Shown here in pieces: positions 35,417 through 44,026 of a DNA stretch of 53,758 nucleotides; the stretch's first letter is position 1, and each line of letters starts with the position of its first letter. Source of the DNA: Acidobacteriaceae bacterium. GTDB taxonomy: Bacteria; Acidobacteriota; Terriglobia; Terriglobales; Acidobacteriaceae. The stretch lies in NCBI GenBank assembly GCA_003132445.1, contig PKXU01000173.1, positions 3,430-57,187 on the forward strand. The letters are read 5' to 3'. The position numbers and the translations under genes are program-made. Below the pieces are notes generated by a model. The model saw only the letters and a program-made list of their open reading frames with translations. It searched no databases and was not told the origin of the DNA.

Positions 35417-37000
35417 CTAATGCGCTGCACTCACGGCACCCTTTTTTGCGACCGCTTTCTTGAGCGCAAAAACAATCGGCACGCAGCCGAAACAGACCAG
35501 CGCCAGATAGCGGAAATCATCTACGTAGGACCACAGCCGCGCCTGCGCGTCGAGAGCCTGGTTAATCAGTCCATAGGATTGCTGTACCGCCGTGGCCGGC
35601 GAAGCACCACCCTGCGCGCTTAAATATTGTTGCATTCCTCCCAATGCGCCCTGAACCGCTGGACGACCCGGAGATAGCGAGGCCGCAAGCTCGTTGCGAT
35701 GTAGTTGTTCGTGGCGAGCAACAATAGTATTCACCACCGAAATTCCAATACTGCCTCCAATATTCCGCAGCAGGTTGTAGAGGCCGCTGGCGTTGCCAAT
35801 TTCTTCGTTCTTCAGAAACGCCATCGTGGTTGTCGACAGCGGCACGAAGACACATCCCGAACCGAAGCCGCTGATCACAATCGCCCACAAAAACGTCCAT
35901 TGCCCGATGGAAAGATTGAGCTGCCCGAACCATAAACTGGCCACACCGAAAAGAGTGAATCCGAAGGCGATCAGATAGCGGTTGTCAATCTTTGCGGTTA
36001 AATATCCGATGATCGGCATGGCGAGAATCGCTCCAATGCCGCGCGGACTCACCGCCCAGCCCGCCTCCAACGCGGTGTAACCCATCAGTTCCTGATAAAA
36101 CAACGGCAGCAAGGTGACGAGCGCATAAATACCAGCGCCGAACAGACCAATCAGAATGCATCCGATGGTGAAATTGCGATGGCGGAAGACGCGCAGATTT
36201 ACCAGCGGCTGTTTGTGGCGAAATTCTCGAATCAGAAACGCTACGAAACTGGTGAGCAGAATCGCCGCGGCCCAGCGAATCCACGTGGCGCCGAACCAGT
36301 CGTCCTCTTGTCCCTTGTCGAGAATAATTTGTAAACAGCCAAGCCAGACCGCCAGCAATCCCAATCCGATGCCGTCAAACTTTCCCGGGTGCGCGTCTTT
36401 GATATAGGGAGGATCTTCCACGTATCGGGAGATCATCAGTACCGCGAAGGCGCCGACTGGAATGTTGATGTAGAACGCCCACCGCCAGGAGTAAGTGTCG
36501 GTGAGCCATCCTCCGAGCGTAGGTCCCAACACTGGCGCAACCACCACACCCAGGCCGAACGCCGCCATCGCCAGCCCGCGCTTCTGCGGAGGAAAAGTTT
36601 CCAGCAGAATCGACTGTGACAGCGGCTGCAGCGCGCCTCCGCCGGCGCCCTGTACCGCGCGCGCAATCAGAATCCAGGCCAGACTTGTGGCCGAACCGCA
36701 GGCGAATGAGGAAATCGTGAAGATGATGATGCAGGTGATGAGAAACCTTTTTCGCCCGAAGCGCAGCGACATCCACGAACTCGCCGGCAGAATAATGGCA
36801 TTCGCCACCAGGTAGCTGGTGAGCACCCAGGTAGCTTCGTCATTGGTGGCCGAGAGGCTGCCGGCAATATAAGGCAACGCGACGGCGGCGATGGAAGTAT
36901 CCAGTACTTCCATGAACGTCGCCAGCATGACGGCGATCGCGACCAGCCAGGGATTGCCTCCGCCCGAGGCGGTGCCACTGCGTGCCGGTAGCGGAGTCAT
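35417..37000 (-). CDS. DHA2-family multidrug exporter (EmrB/QacA-like MFS)
   Basis: This is a proton-driven exporter with 14 predicted helices. Typical motifs are MEVLDTSIAAVALPYIAGSLSATNDEATWVLTSYLVANAI at the N-terminus, WMSLRFGRKRFL (motif A), and PVLGPTLGGWLTDTYSWRWAFYINIPVG (motif C, antiporter type). The C-terminus ends in a lysine-rich tail. EmrB-type pumps usually work with an EmrA adaptor and TolC; no EmrA gene is adjacent. Substrate is unknown. Confidence 0.9.
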   Translation of the reverse strand: MTPLPARSGTASGGGNPWLVAIAVMLATFMEVLDTSIAAVALPYIAGSLSATNDEATWVLTSYLVANAIILPASSWMSLRFGRKRFLITCIIIFTISSFACGSATSLAWILIARAVQGAGGGALQPLSQSILLETFPPQKRGLAMAAFGLGVVVAPVLGPTLGGWLTDTYSWRWAFYINIPVGAFAVLMISRYVEDPPYIKDAHPGKFDGIGLGLLAVWLGCLQIILDKGQEDDWFGATWIRWAAAILLTSFVAFLIREFRHKQPLVNLRVFRHRNFTIGCILIGLFGAGIYALVTLLPLFYQELMGYTALEAGWAVSPRGIGAILAMPIIGYLTAKIDNRYLIAFGFTLFGVASLWFGQLNLSIGQWTFLWAIVISGFGSGCVFVPLSTTTMAFLKNEEIGNASGLYNLLRNIGGSIGISVVNTIVARHEQLHRNELAASLSPGRPAVQGALGGMQQYLSAQGGASPATAVQQSYGLINQALDAQARLWSYVDDFRYLALVCFGCVPIVFALKKAVAKKGAVSAAH

Positions 37001-37179
37001 TTCGTTCTGCCCAAATCATTATCCCGAATGCATGTACAGATGCTGAGGCGAGGCTTGGGGTTTCAATGTTGTTCGAATCGGTGTTTGGAGAGGTCTCGGG
37101 GGAACGTCGAGAATTTGGCGACGGCGCCTCACTCTTCCCGCGCTTGCCGCCGCGAGTTCAAAACCGATACCTCCGCTCC

Positions 37180-37209
37180 TTGCTTCCCTGCCCTCGCCCC
37201 TCATATACT
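37180..37209 (+). promoter_or_regulatory. sigma-70-type promoter for glutamate dehydrogenase
   Basis: TTGCTT (37180-37185), 18 bp spacer, TATACT (37204-37209). Transcription would begin near 37216, giving a leader of about 70 nt before the ATG at 37289. Confidence 0.5.
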
Positions 37210-37288
37210 CTGAACGTTTGCCCGCCCCCGACCGGAAACCTCCCGGCGACGGCCAGCACCGACCTGCAATCATTCCGGAGACACTTAT

Positions 37289-38566
37289 ATGACGACGATG
37301 GTGACGGACCCGCACGTGGATAAAGAGAGCAATCCGTGGGAGTCGCAGCGCGCGCGCTTCGACCTGGCCGCGCAAAAACTCAACCTGGATGAGGGCCTGT
37401 GGCGCGTTTTGCGCTATCCCAACCGCGAACTCACGGTCTACATTCCGGTGCAGATGGATGACGGCCATCTCGAAGTCTTCACCGGCTTCCGGGTGCAGCA
37501 CTCCATTGCGCGCGGCCCGGCCAAGGGCGGCATCCGCTACTCTCCCGACGTTACTCTCGACGAAGTGCGCGCCCTGGCCAGCTGGATGACCTGGAAGTGC
37601 GCCGTCGTGAACATTCCTTTCGGCGGAGCCAAGGGCGGCGTGATCTGCGATCCGCACAAAATGTCGATGGGCGAGGTCGAGCGCATGACGCGCCGTTACA
37701 CCTCGGAACTGATCGAATTCATCGGCCCCGAAAAAGATGTTCCCGCCCCCGACGTCAACACCAACGAACAAATCATGGCCTGGATGATGGACACCTACTC
37801 CATGCACATGCGCCAGACGGTGACAGCGTGCGTAACCGGTAAGCCGATTAACATTGGCGGATCGCGCGGACGCCGCGAAGCCACCGGCCGCGGCGTGATG
37901 ATCGTGTGCGATGAGGCCTGCGCAAAGCTGGGCCTGAATCGCGAAACCACACGTGTGATCATTCAGGGCTTCGGCAACGTGGGCTCCAATGCCGCACTGC
38001 TCATGCATCAGGCAGGTTACAAGGTAATCGGCATCGCCGAAGTTGGCGGTGGTCTGCACAACACGAACGGTATCGATCTGAAGGCGCTTGTAGATTTTCG
38101 CCAGAAAAATGGGACCGTTCACGGATTTCCTGGCGCGGAAAAGTGTGAAGCCGCCGACCTGCTCGTCGAAGACTGTGAAATTCTTATCCCCGCCGCGACC
38201 GAGAACGTCATCACCAGCCGCAACGCCGACCGCGTGAAGTGCCGCATCCTGGCCGAGGGCGCGAACGGACCGACCACCTCCGCTGCCGACGACATCCTGA
38301 CCGACAAAGGAGTCTTCGTCATTCCCGATATTCTGGCCAACGCCGGTGGTGTAACCACTTCCTATTTCGAGTGGGTGCAGGATCGCCAGGGCTATTTCTG
38401 GAAAGAATCCGTGGTCAACGAACAGCTCGACGCCATCATGAAGTCGTCCTTTGAAGATGTGGTTCGTTACGCCGAGACGCATCGCGTAAACAACCGCATC
38501 GCCGCTTACATGCTGGCCATTGACCGCGTGGCGTACACTATCCGCCAGCGCGGCATTTACGCCTGA
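37289..38566 (+). CDS. gdhA: Glu/Leu/Phe/Val-type (probably glutamate) dehydrogenase
   Basis: The enzyme interconverts glutamate and 2-oxoglutarate with ammonia, coupling carbon and nitrogen metabolism. [38 protein letters not shown] contains the lysines (K79 nearby, K103, catalytic K115) expected of the glutamate type. [19 protein letters not shown] supplies the catalytic aspartate, and FGNVGSNA binds the nicotinamide cofactor. GGAG at 37277-37280 lies 8 bases before the ATG. Length is 425. Substrate choice between glutamate and branched-chain amino acids is inferred from the lysine set and the standard family length. Confidence 0.92.
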   Translation: MTTMVTDPHVDKESNPWESQRARFDLAAQKLNLDEGLWRVLRYPNRELTVYIPVQMDDGHLEVFTGFRVQHSIARGPAKGGIRYSPDVTLDEVRALASWMTWKCAVVNIPFGGAKGGVICDPHKMSMGEVERMTRRYTSELIEFIGPEKDVPAPDVNTNEQIMAWMMDTYSMHMRQTVTACVTGKPINIGGSRGRREATGRGVMIVCDEACAKLGLNRETTRVIIQGFGNVGSNAALLMHQAGYKVIGIAEVGGGLHNTNGIDLKALVDFRQKNGTVHGFPGAEKCEAADLLVEDCEILIPAATENVITSRNADRVKCRILAEGANGPTTSAADDILTDKGVFVIPDILANAGGVTTSYFEWVQDRQGYFWKESVVNEQLDAIMKSSFEDVVRYAETHRVNNRIAAYMLAIDRVAYTIRQRGIYA

Positions 38567-38616
38567 CAAGACGCAGTTGGGAATTGGGCCGCGTGGCATC
38601 GCATTGACGTGTTCGA

Positions 38617-38690
38617 CTGAATGTTTTGAACCTGAATGTTTTGAACCTGAATGTCTTGAACTGAATGTCTTGGGCTAAATGTCTTGGGAA
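38617..38690 (+). repeat. five-unit 14-15 bp tandem repeat after gdhA
   Basis: Units CTGAATGTTTTGAAC, CTGAATGTTTTGAAC, CTGAATGTCTTGAA, CTGAATGTCTTGGG and CTAAATGTCTTGGG run head to tail, starting 50 bp after the gdhA stop. It is the longest such array in the window. Confidence 0.9.
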
Positions 38691-38691
38691 G

Positions 38692-38746
38692 GGCACGGCT
38701 TCAGCCGTGCCGTAATGTGCCAACAAAAATCGGGGCTTTAGCCCCG
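38692..38746 (+). repeat. paired palindromic element
   Basis: Two hairpins: GGCACGGC (38692-38699) with GCCGTGCC (38704-38711), and CGGGGC (38731-38736) with GCCCCG (38741-38746). The motif is familiar from acidobacterial intergenic DNA (from memory). It may also end gdhA transcription. Confidence 0.6.
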
Positions 38747-38767
38747 GAGGCTCGCGTTAGAGGATTG

Positions 38768-39139
38768 ATGAAATTCGTTGAGAGAAAATTAACGGCACAA
38801 ATTGCGGTCCTGGTCTTCGCACTTTCGCTGTTCACTGGACTCGCTACAGCACATGCATCCGCGCCCCTCTCAAAATCGGAGGCCATGGCAGCGGCGGCGC
38901 AATCGGCGCCGTCGGCCACTGATAAGCTCGACATCAACACCGCGACCAAAGATCAGCTCAAGCAACTTCCCGGCATCGGCGACGCCTATTCACAGAAGAT
39001 CATCGATGGCCGCCCCTACCGCGCCAAGAACGAGCTTGTGCAGAAAAAGATCATTCCCCAAGCCACCTACGACAAGATCAAAGACGTGATCATCGCCAAG
39101 CAACCCAAAGCGGGAGCCACGATGCCCGCACCGAAATAA
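38768..39139 (+). CDS. exported helix-hairpin-helix (ComEA-like) DNA-binding protein
   Basis: ATG at 38768 opens a signal peptide ([22 protein letters not shown], continuing to about residue 31). After an alanine-rich linker, the C-terminal half is a helix-hairpin-helix pair ([38 protein letters not shown]). This is the DNA-binding module of ComEA competence proteins. ComEA binds incoming DNA outside the inner membrane during transformation. No ComEC channel gene is nearby, so the role in DNA uptake is inferred from the domain only. The longer frame from 38684 runs through a palindromic repeat and is rejected. Confidence 0.8.
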   Translation: MKFVERKLTAQIAVLVFALSLFTGLATAHASAPLSKSEAMAAAAQSAPSATDKLDINTATKDQLKQLPGIGDAYSQKIIDGRPYRAKNELVQKKIIPQATYDKIKDVIIAKQPKAGATMPAPK

Positions 39140-39146
39140 AAGGGAT

Positions 39147-39208
39147 ACCGCAGAGAGCACAGGAATCATAGGAGAAATCCTCTGTACGCTCCCTGTGTCC
39201 TCTGTGGT
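39147..39208. repeat. imperfect inverted repeat with ACCACAGAG-type arms
   Basis: Arms 39147-39163 and 39192-39208 (CCTGTGTCCTCTGTGGT) match at about 14 of 17 positions. A solo arm of the same type lies at 9990-10010. It is probably a small dispersed element. Confidence 0.6.
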
Positions 39209-39296
39209 TGATTGGTACTTTCGACGCATTGCGTTCCCTCTTCCCGAGGAGGATAATCGAAATCAGATTCCGACTGGCCACCGGCGACCGCGAAGT

Positions 39297-39974
39297 GTGA
39301 ACCTGCCCAACTCCATCACGCTGATCCGCATCTTCAGCATCCCTCTGCTGATGTGGATACTTTCCAGCGGCCGCTTCAGCAGCGTGAACGGCGAAAAGGA
39401 ATTACTGGCTTCGGCTCTGTTCATCGCCGCGTCCATGACCGATGGGATTGACGGCTATCTCGCGCGCAAGCGCGGACAAATTACGACCATGGGAATTTTG
39501 CTCGATCCCCTGGCCGATAAGCTTCTCATCGCGGCGGCGTTCATTACGCTGGTGCAGTTGAATCCCAGCCTGGTGCCCGCGTGGATTGCAGTCATTGTGA
39601 TCGGACGCGAGTTTCTGGTGAGTGGCCTGCGCTCCATAGCCGCGTCGGAAGGCTTCACTATCGAAGCCAGCGAGCTGGGAAAATTCAAGATGGTGGTGCA
39701 AATCGTTTCCGTGGTCGCAGTGATTCTCGATCACCGCTGGAAAGAATTGGCGATCTACAGCCACTACATCTTCCCCATTCACTGGATCGCGTATGTTGCG
39801 ATCTGGTTTATGGTCTTTGTCTCGCTGGTATCGGCGATCGACTACTTTGTAGCTTTTTGGTCGAAGATCGACCGGCGCGTGGTCAAGAGCCGTCGCCGCC
39901 GCGCCTTCATCTTGAGCCGGCGCAGAAAGCCCGTGCCGCCGCAGGCGGATCGCGATGTCGCTACTACCACCTAG
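39297..39974 (+). CDS. pgsA: CDP-diacylglycerol-glycerol-3-phosphate phosphatidyltransferase
   Basis: The enzyme starts phosphatidylglycerol synthesis at the inner membrane. The CDP-alcohol phosphotransferase signature D-G-x2-A-R-x8-G-x3-D-x3-D is complete (D49 to D74 when numbered from GTG at 39297). About five helices follow and the C-terminus is highly basic. The GTG start gives MNLPNSITLIRI, a common PgsA N-terminus. The ATG at 39195 would lie in the inverted repeat and add 34 residues without homology, though it cannot be excluded. The stop overlaps the next gene by 20 bp. Confidence 0.9.
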   Translation: MNLPNSITLIRIFSIPLLMWILSSGRFSSVNGEKELLASALFIAASMTDGIDGYLARKRGQITTMGILLDPLADKLLIAAAFITLVQLNPSLVPAWIAVIVIGREFLVSGLRSIAASEGFTIEASELGKFKMVVQIVSVVAVILDHRWKELAIYSHYIFPIHWIAYVAIWFMVFVSLVSAIDYFVAFWSKIDRRVVKSRRRRAFILSRRRKPVPPQADRDVATTT

Positions 39975-40557
39975 CCCGGTTTTCGCAAACGAAGGCCAGT
40001 TTGCCGCAAGTGAGTTCTCGCCAAAGGAGCGCGCTCTTCTTCTTCGCCTCGCTCACGACTCTATTCTCGCCGCGCTCGAAGGTCGTGAGATTCCACTTGA
40101 TCCGCCCACCCCACACCTTGCCGAACCTCGCGGAGCCTTCACCACTCTTCACCTAAACGGGCAGTTGCGAGGCTGCGTCGGCTTCGTCTTACCCGTAAGT
40201 TCTGTCTATCGTGCGGTGGCAGACACCGCGCGGGCAGCGGCTTTTGAGGACGGTCGCTTCCATCCGGTCACACCGGCCGAAGCGCGCCATCTGGAAATCG
40301 AGCTCAGCATTCTCTCGCCTCCGCAAGTGGTTTCCGCCGGTGCCGTCGAAGTCGGACGACACGGCCTTCTGATCAGCATGGCCGGCCGGCGCGGCCTGCT
40401 TTTGCCACAAGTTCCCACAGAGCACCAATGGGACCGCATCACTTTTCTGAAACAGACCTGCCGCAAAGCAGGCTTGCCCTTGGATGCCTGGAAAAACGGC
40501 GCAACCATTGAGGCCTTCACCGCTGAAGTTTTTGCAGAAAAGCCCATGCGGGATTGA
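39955..40557 (+). CDS. AMMECR1-domain protein (AmmeMemoRadiSam system protein A)
   Basis: The AMMECR1 domain is recognised by the LRGCVG motif (NGQLRGCVGFVLP), GRFHPVTPAEARHLEIELSILSPP, and a C-terminal GLLLPQVPTEHQWDRITFLKQTCRKAGLP. In many genomes the gene travels with a MEMO1 homologue and a radical SAM gene; neither is present here. The domain's biochemical role is not established. It overlaps pgsA by 20 bp, which suggests shared translation. Confidence 0.88.
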   Translation: MSLLPPSPVFANEGQFAASEFSPKERALLLRLAHDSILAALEGREIPLDPPTPHLAEPRGAFTTLHLNGQLRGCVGFVLPVSSVYRAVADTARAAAFEDGRFHPVTPAEARHLEIELSILSPPQVVSAGAVEVGRHGLLISMAGRRGLLLPQVPTEHQWDRITFLKQTCRKAGLPLDAWKNGATIEAFTAEVFAEKPMRD

Positions 40558-40657
40558 AGTCCGGCGAACTCGCGGACTTTCGTTACCACCCCACGGTGGC
40601 GTCGCGTAAAATAAAGCGTCAACGATTTAGGGAATTCAGAGACCTAAGGGGCTGGCA

Positions 40658-40846
40658 ATGGAAACGCAGGGCGAACGCAATCCCGAATCAAATCCGGCCA
40701 AGGCAGAGGCGCATATTAAAAGTGCTCAGCAGATTCTAAAGGCGCTGCAAGAGAAGATCGGAGAGCATCCAGAAATCGGCGCAGCCATTACGAAGCTGGA
40801 GATGGCGTTGAATGATCTGGCAATCCAGACTGGCGGCCTGCTGTAG
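40658..40846 (+). CDS. small helical hypothetical protein (62 aa)
   Basis: The ATG is preceded by AAGGGG at a normal distance. The product is almost wholly helical with heptad-like hydrophobic spacing (AHIKSAQQILKALQEKI, then IGAAITKLEMALNDLAIQTGGLL). It has no signal peptide or known motif and may oligomerise. It lies 101 bp after the AMMECR1 gene. No function is assigned. Confidence 0.6.
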   Translation: METQGERNPESNPAKAEAHIKSAQQILKALQEKIGEHPEIGAAITKLEMALNDLAIQTGGLL

Positions 40847-41008
40847 CTGACTGCGTAACAGATCCGAGGCGATCCACAGATTACCGTTGATAAATCTTCA
40901 TCCCGCTCATCGACGGCCGTCGTGAGTGAGTTCTCCTGAACAGGCCTGCTTCCTCCCATTGGAGACGTACTCAGAAGGTGCACTTCAAGCACCGTGGAAC
41001 TCCAGCGC

Positions 41009-41044
41009 AAAAAACAAAGCCGGGAACGGTTTCCCGTTCCCGGC
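41009..41044 (-). terminator. Rho-independent terminator of the exported-protein gene
   Basis: A perfect 11-bp stem, GCCGGGAACGG (41019-41029) with CCGTTCCCGGC (41034-41044), has a 4-nt loop. On the minus strand it is followed by TTTGTTTTTTGC. It ends 22 bp after the stop codon of the gene at 41067-42023. The rest of the interval from 40847 shows no gene. Confidence 0.85.
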
Positions 41045-41066
41045 GCTTCAACTCGTGTAAGAGGTT

Positions 41067-42023
41067 CTACTGAACCTGATCCAGTTCCACCTTGTCGCCG
41101 GCGTGCATATCTTCCAGGGAGAAAACCACCATGCCAGTCGCAGTAGTGTCGGTGACGCCGATGATCACGATCTCGCCCATGGCTCTGCGCGGCAGATCGC
41201 GGACGTGGATCACAGGGCCGTTGCCCTTTGTGAACATGTGCGGATCAACGGAGGGAGTCTTTTGCTGATCATCCTCAGCAATTGCGGCCTTGAATGACAG
41301 CGAATCCACCGGGTCGTCCAGGTCGGCGTTATACGAGCGCACGGCGCGGAAGTAATCGCCGATTTTCACACCCTGGTTGGAACCGATGTTGATGTAGAGC
41401 TTCTGCCCAGTGCTTAAAATGGAGTCGAAATCTTTTCCCATCACGATGCGGCCCGTGACCTTATTGCTGGCAGGCAGGAAGCGATCGAAGCGGATCGAGG
41501 TATGGAAAGGAACGACTTGTTTCTCTGCAAATGGAATTGTGGTATCACCGGGAGCGGCGCCATCGCAGGAATATTCGATCTGGCCAATCGCAGTCCGGTT
41601 GCGGGTGTCAACAATCTTTACGCGCCCGATTTCCTCGTAGGGCTGCCCGGTTTGTTTCAATAGTTTCTTTTGTCCGGGGAACATCTCGTATTCGTTCACG
41701 TCGCGCAAAGCGCGCACTATCTCGTACTCCGCGCCCATTGCGTATGCGCTGCCCTCGAGGTAAATGAGGTCGTCCTTTTTGAATTTAGTCGTGGTAGGCG
41801 TGTGTAAGCCTCCCGCCACATAGTTGGCGTCCGGCAGGGTTTTCCTGCTGATGAAACCTGCGCAATACAGGTCGGAGTAGGTGGGCGTTTGGACGCGCTC
41901 GGTGGGAAAGCTGGCTGCGGTCGGCGCAGTTCCTTGGGGAGCCTCGAAAGGAGTAGCCTCCGAGTCGCTTTGCGCCCAAGCCGCGGTTGCGAGCAACAAC
42001 AAGAACAGTCCTGTTTTCTTCAT
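41067..42023 (-). CDS. exported protein of unknown function
   Basis: ATG at 42023 is four bases after a strong GGAGGT (42032-42027) and opens a signal peptide (MKKTGLFLLLLATAAWAQ). The frame that starts at 42143 is not needed. The mature part is mainly beta strand: CAGFISRKTLPDANYVAGG, KKDDLIYLEGS, YEIVRALRDVNEYEMFPGQKK and IGSNQGVKIGDYFRAVRS, with a final GMVVFSLEDMHAGDKVELD. The KxGDxxxV-like turns recall repeats of LysM or flagellar assembly T-like proteins, but no family is claimed. It ends in a strong terminator, so it is a single-gene unit. Confidence 0.75.
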   Translation of the reverse strand: MKKTGLFLLLLATAAWAQSDSEATPFEAPQGTAPTAASFPTERVQTPTYSDLYCAGFISRKTLPDANYVAGGLHTPTTTKFKKDDLIYLEGSAYAMGAEYEIVRALRDVNEYEMFPGQKKLLKQTGQPYEEIGRVKIVDTRNRTAIGQIEYSCDGAAPGDTTIPFAEKQVVPFHTSIRFDRFLPASNKVTGRIVMGKDFDSILSTGQKLYINIGSNQGVKIGDYFRAVRSYNADLDDPVDSLSFKAAIAEDDQQKTPSVDPHMFTKGNGPVIHVRDLPRRAMGEIVIIGVTDTTATGMVVFSLEDMHAGDKVELDQVQ

Positions 42024-42184
42024 GTTACCTCCGGGTAAGGACTGCCATGCGTCCCCCCTAGTTAAATGCCGGAAAAGAAAAGGCTTCAGCCGGAAGGTAA
42101 CAAGCGGCATGGGGTGGGTCAAGGTTACTAGGGTGTTGGGCACTCTGGAGCAGAAGTTTTTTCTACAGGACTATCAATCCGTTG

Positions 42185-42213
42185 TTGCATAAGTAATTAA
42201 GCCCCTGTAATAA
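42185..42213 (+). promoter_or_regulatory. sigma-70-type promoter for aroDE
   Basis: TTGCAT (42185-42190), 17 bp, TAATAA (42208-42213). It lies 50 bp before the ATG at 42263. Confidence 0.4.
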
Positions 42214-42262
42214 TTCGCCGTCATTCCGTGTGGGATGTACGCGGGTGACATAACTGCGAAAG

Positions 42263-43822
42263 ATGAATTCCGCTCCCCCTTACGCACCTCGATTGCTGCC
42301 CCTGCGACTGCCGCGAGTCTGCGTGGCCGTCACCGGCTCCGACCCTAACCAACTGTCCGAGAAGGCCGAACAGCTGGTCCGAGATAACTCCTTTCTGGAG
42401 TTTCGATTGGACTACCTTTCCAAGCCTGCCCTGGCGCTCCCGAAAATCAAACGTTTTCTGGAATCGCATCCCGGAACAGTCGTAGTCGCCACCTGCCGCC
42501 GAGTTGCCGCCGGGGGCAAGTTTCGAGGATCGATCGCCTCTCAGGTGGACTTGCTGGGCAAAGCTGCGGCCGCAGGCTGCCAGCTCGTCGACGTCGAGCT
42601 CCAAACCGCCAGCAAAAGCAAACCTGAACAATTACAGAAATTGCGCACCCGGGCAGCGCTCATCCTCTCGTTCCACGATTTTCGGGCCACGAAGAAGCTC
42701 GACGAAACTCTGGAAAAAATGCTCGCCTACCCGGCTGACTTCTACAAGGTCGTGAGCACGGCGACAACGCTCGCCGACAATGTCGCCATGATCAAGTTTC
42801 TGGCACGGGAGGGCGACCGGCACTCTTTGGTATGCATGTGCATGGGAGAACAGGGAATCATTAGCCGCGTTCTGGGGGTGCGGGCTGGAAGCGTCTTCAC
42901 TTTCGCGGCCGCGGTTGCCGGAGAGGAAACTGCTCCCGGCCAGGTGACCGCGCAGGAATTGCGCAGTGTCTATCGCATCGAACAGGTCGACGTAGCCACG
43001 CGCGTCTACGCCGTCGTCGGCGACCCCATCGCCCATTCGCTCTCCCCTGCCATCATGAATGCGGCCTTCCGCCGGGAAAATGTAAATGCGGTCTACCTGG
43101 CGCTGCATGCCAAAACGCTGAAGGACTTGCTCACCTGCGTGCGCGAGATTCCTATCCACGGCATCAGCGTCACTATGCCCTATAAGGAAGCCATTCTGCC
43201 GCATCTCGACAATACCGACGCCCATACCACCAAAATCGGCGCCTGCAACACCGTCGTAAGGGCGCAGGATGGCAAGCTTTACGGCTTCAATACAGACGCC
43301 GCCGGGATCGTGCGGCCTTTGGAACGTCGTCTGAATACGCTGGAAGGCGCGCGCATTTTGGTCATCGGAGCCGGGGGCGCAGCCCGTGCGGCTGTCTTCG
43401 GCCTGAAGGAACGAGGATCGGAAGTCTACATCTTGAATCGCACTCCCGCTCCGGCTAAAAAGCTGGCCCACCAGGCGCACGCGCGAATGATCAAGCGCGC
43501 CGATCTAAAGAAATTGGCGTTCGACGTAATTATCAACGCCACCCCGGTCGGAATGGGCAATGGGCGCGAATCGCCCCTGCAAGAGCAAGAAATCAATGCG
43601 CGCTATGTCTTTGACATGATTTATGATCCGCCCGAAACTCGCTTTCTGAAACTCGCCCGCGAAAGAGGATCTCAGATCATTCCCGGGATCGAAATGTTCG
43701 TCCACCAGGCGGCTCGGCAGTTCGAAATCTGGACCGGTAAGCCGGCACCCTGGGATGAGATGCTGCGCGTGGTTCTTCTCGCCTTGCAGCAGCGCACCAA
43801 TCGTTCCGCAGCCGAAAAATAG
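42263..43822 (+). CDS. aroDE: fused 3-dehydroquinate dehydratase / shikimate dehydrogenase
   Basis: Two consecutive steps of the shikimate pathway are joined in one polypeptide. Residues about 18-235 are a type I (AroD, Schiff-base) dehydratase: EFRLD, catalytic H138 in ILSFHDF, and the Schiff-base lysine K162 in DFYKVVSTA. Residues about 246-510 are shikimate dehydrogenase (AroE): HSLSP, K308 in MPYKE, NTDA, GAGGAARA for NADP, NRT, and the final IPGIEMFVHQAARQFEIWTG. The same fusion is known from plants and some bacteria such as chlamydiae. All catalytic residues are present in both halves. Confidence 0.96.
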   Translation: MNSAPPYAPRLLPLRLPRVCVAVTGSDPNQLSEKAEQLVRDNSFLEFRLDYLSKPALALPKIKRFLESHPGTVVVATCRRVAAGGKFRGSIASQVDLLGKAAAAGCQLVDVELQTASKSKPEQLQKLRTRAALILSFHDFRATKKLDETLEKMLAYPADFYKVVSTATTLADNVAMIKFLAREGDRHSLVCMCMGEQGIISRVLGVRAGSVFTFAAAVAGEETAPGQVTAQELRSVYRIEQVDVATRVYAVVGDPIAHSLSPAIMNAAFRRENVNAVYLALHAKTLKDLLTCVREIPIHGISVTMPYKEAILPHLDNTDAHTTKIGACNTVVRAQDGKLYGFNTDAAGIVRPLERRLNTLEGARILVIGAGGAARAAVFGLKERGSEVYILNRTPAPAKKLAHQAHARMIKRADLKKLAFDVIINATPVGMGNGRESPLQEQEINARYVFDMIYDPPETRFLKLARERGSQIIPGIEMFVHQAARQFEIWTGKPAPWDEMLRVVLLALQQRTNRSAAEK

Positions 43823-43852
43823 TCGCTTTCGATGCTTCCCGCTAAGAAAAAG

Positions 43853-43882
43853 TTGCATTTTCCTCGGTGCACAACGTATTAT
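43853..43882 (+). promoter_or_regulatory. sigma-70-type promoter for the GvpL/F gene
   Basis: TTGCAT (43853-43858), 18 bp, TATTAT (43877-43882). The leader before the ATG at 44027 would be about 140 nt. Confidence 0.55.
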
Positions 43883-44026
43883 GCAAATAGGGGATGCGGA
43901 TGCGAAGTGTTCCCGGATAGTTAACACCCAGGTACCGCCCGTTCCAACCACTGCAGTAAAAGCTTTGGCAAATAACTCGACGAGAGGTGGCCCGGTCCGC
44001 CTCTATCCCGGTTCGGAGAGTTCACT

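Noticed and set aside
37019..38599. 526-codon open frame antisense to glutamate dehydrogenase
   Set aside because: It mirrors a GC-rich real gene, and its product is low-complexity, His/Gly/Val-rich, with no family motif. gdhA on the other strand has all catalytic residues.
39195..39296. N-terminal extension of pgsA from ATG 39195
   Set aside because: The ATG is in the inverted repeat and the extra 34 residues do not look like PgsA. GTG at 39297 fits better, though not proven.
42024..42262. Possible riboswitch in the leader of the exported-protein gene
   Set aside because: GGACGCA- and CCGGAGG-like pieces looked suggestive of cyclic-di-GMP or other aptamers, but the order and conserved positions do not fit any class I can recognise.
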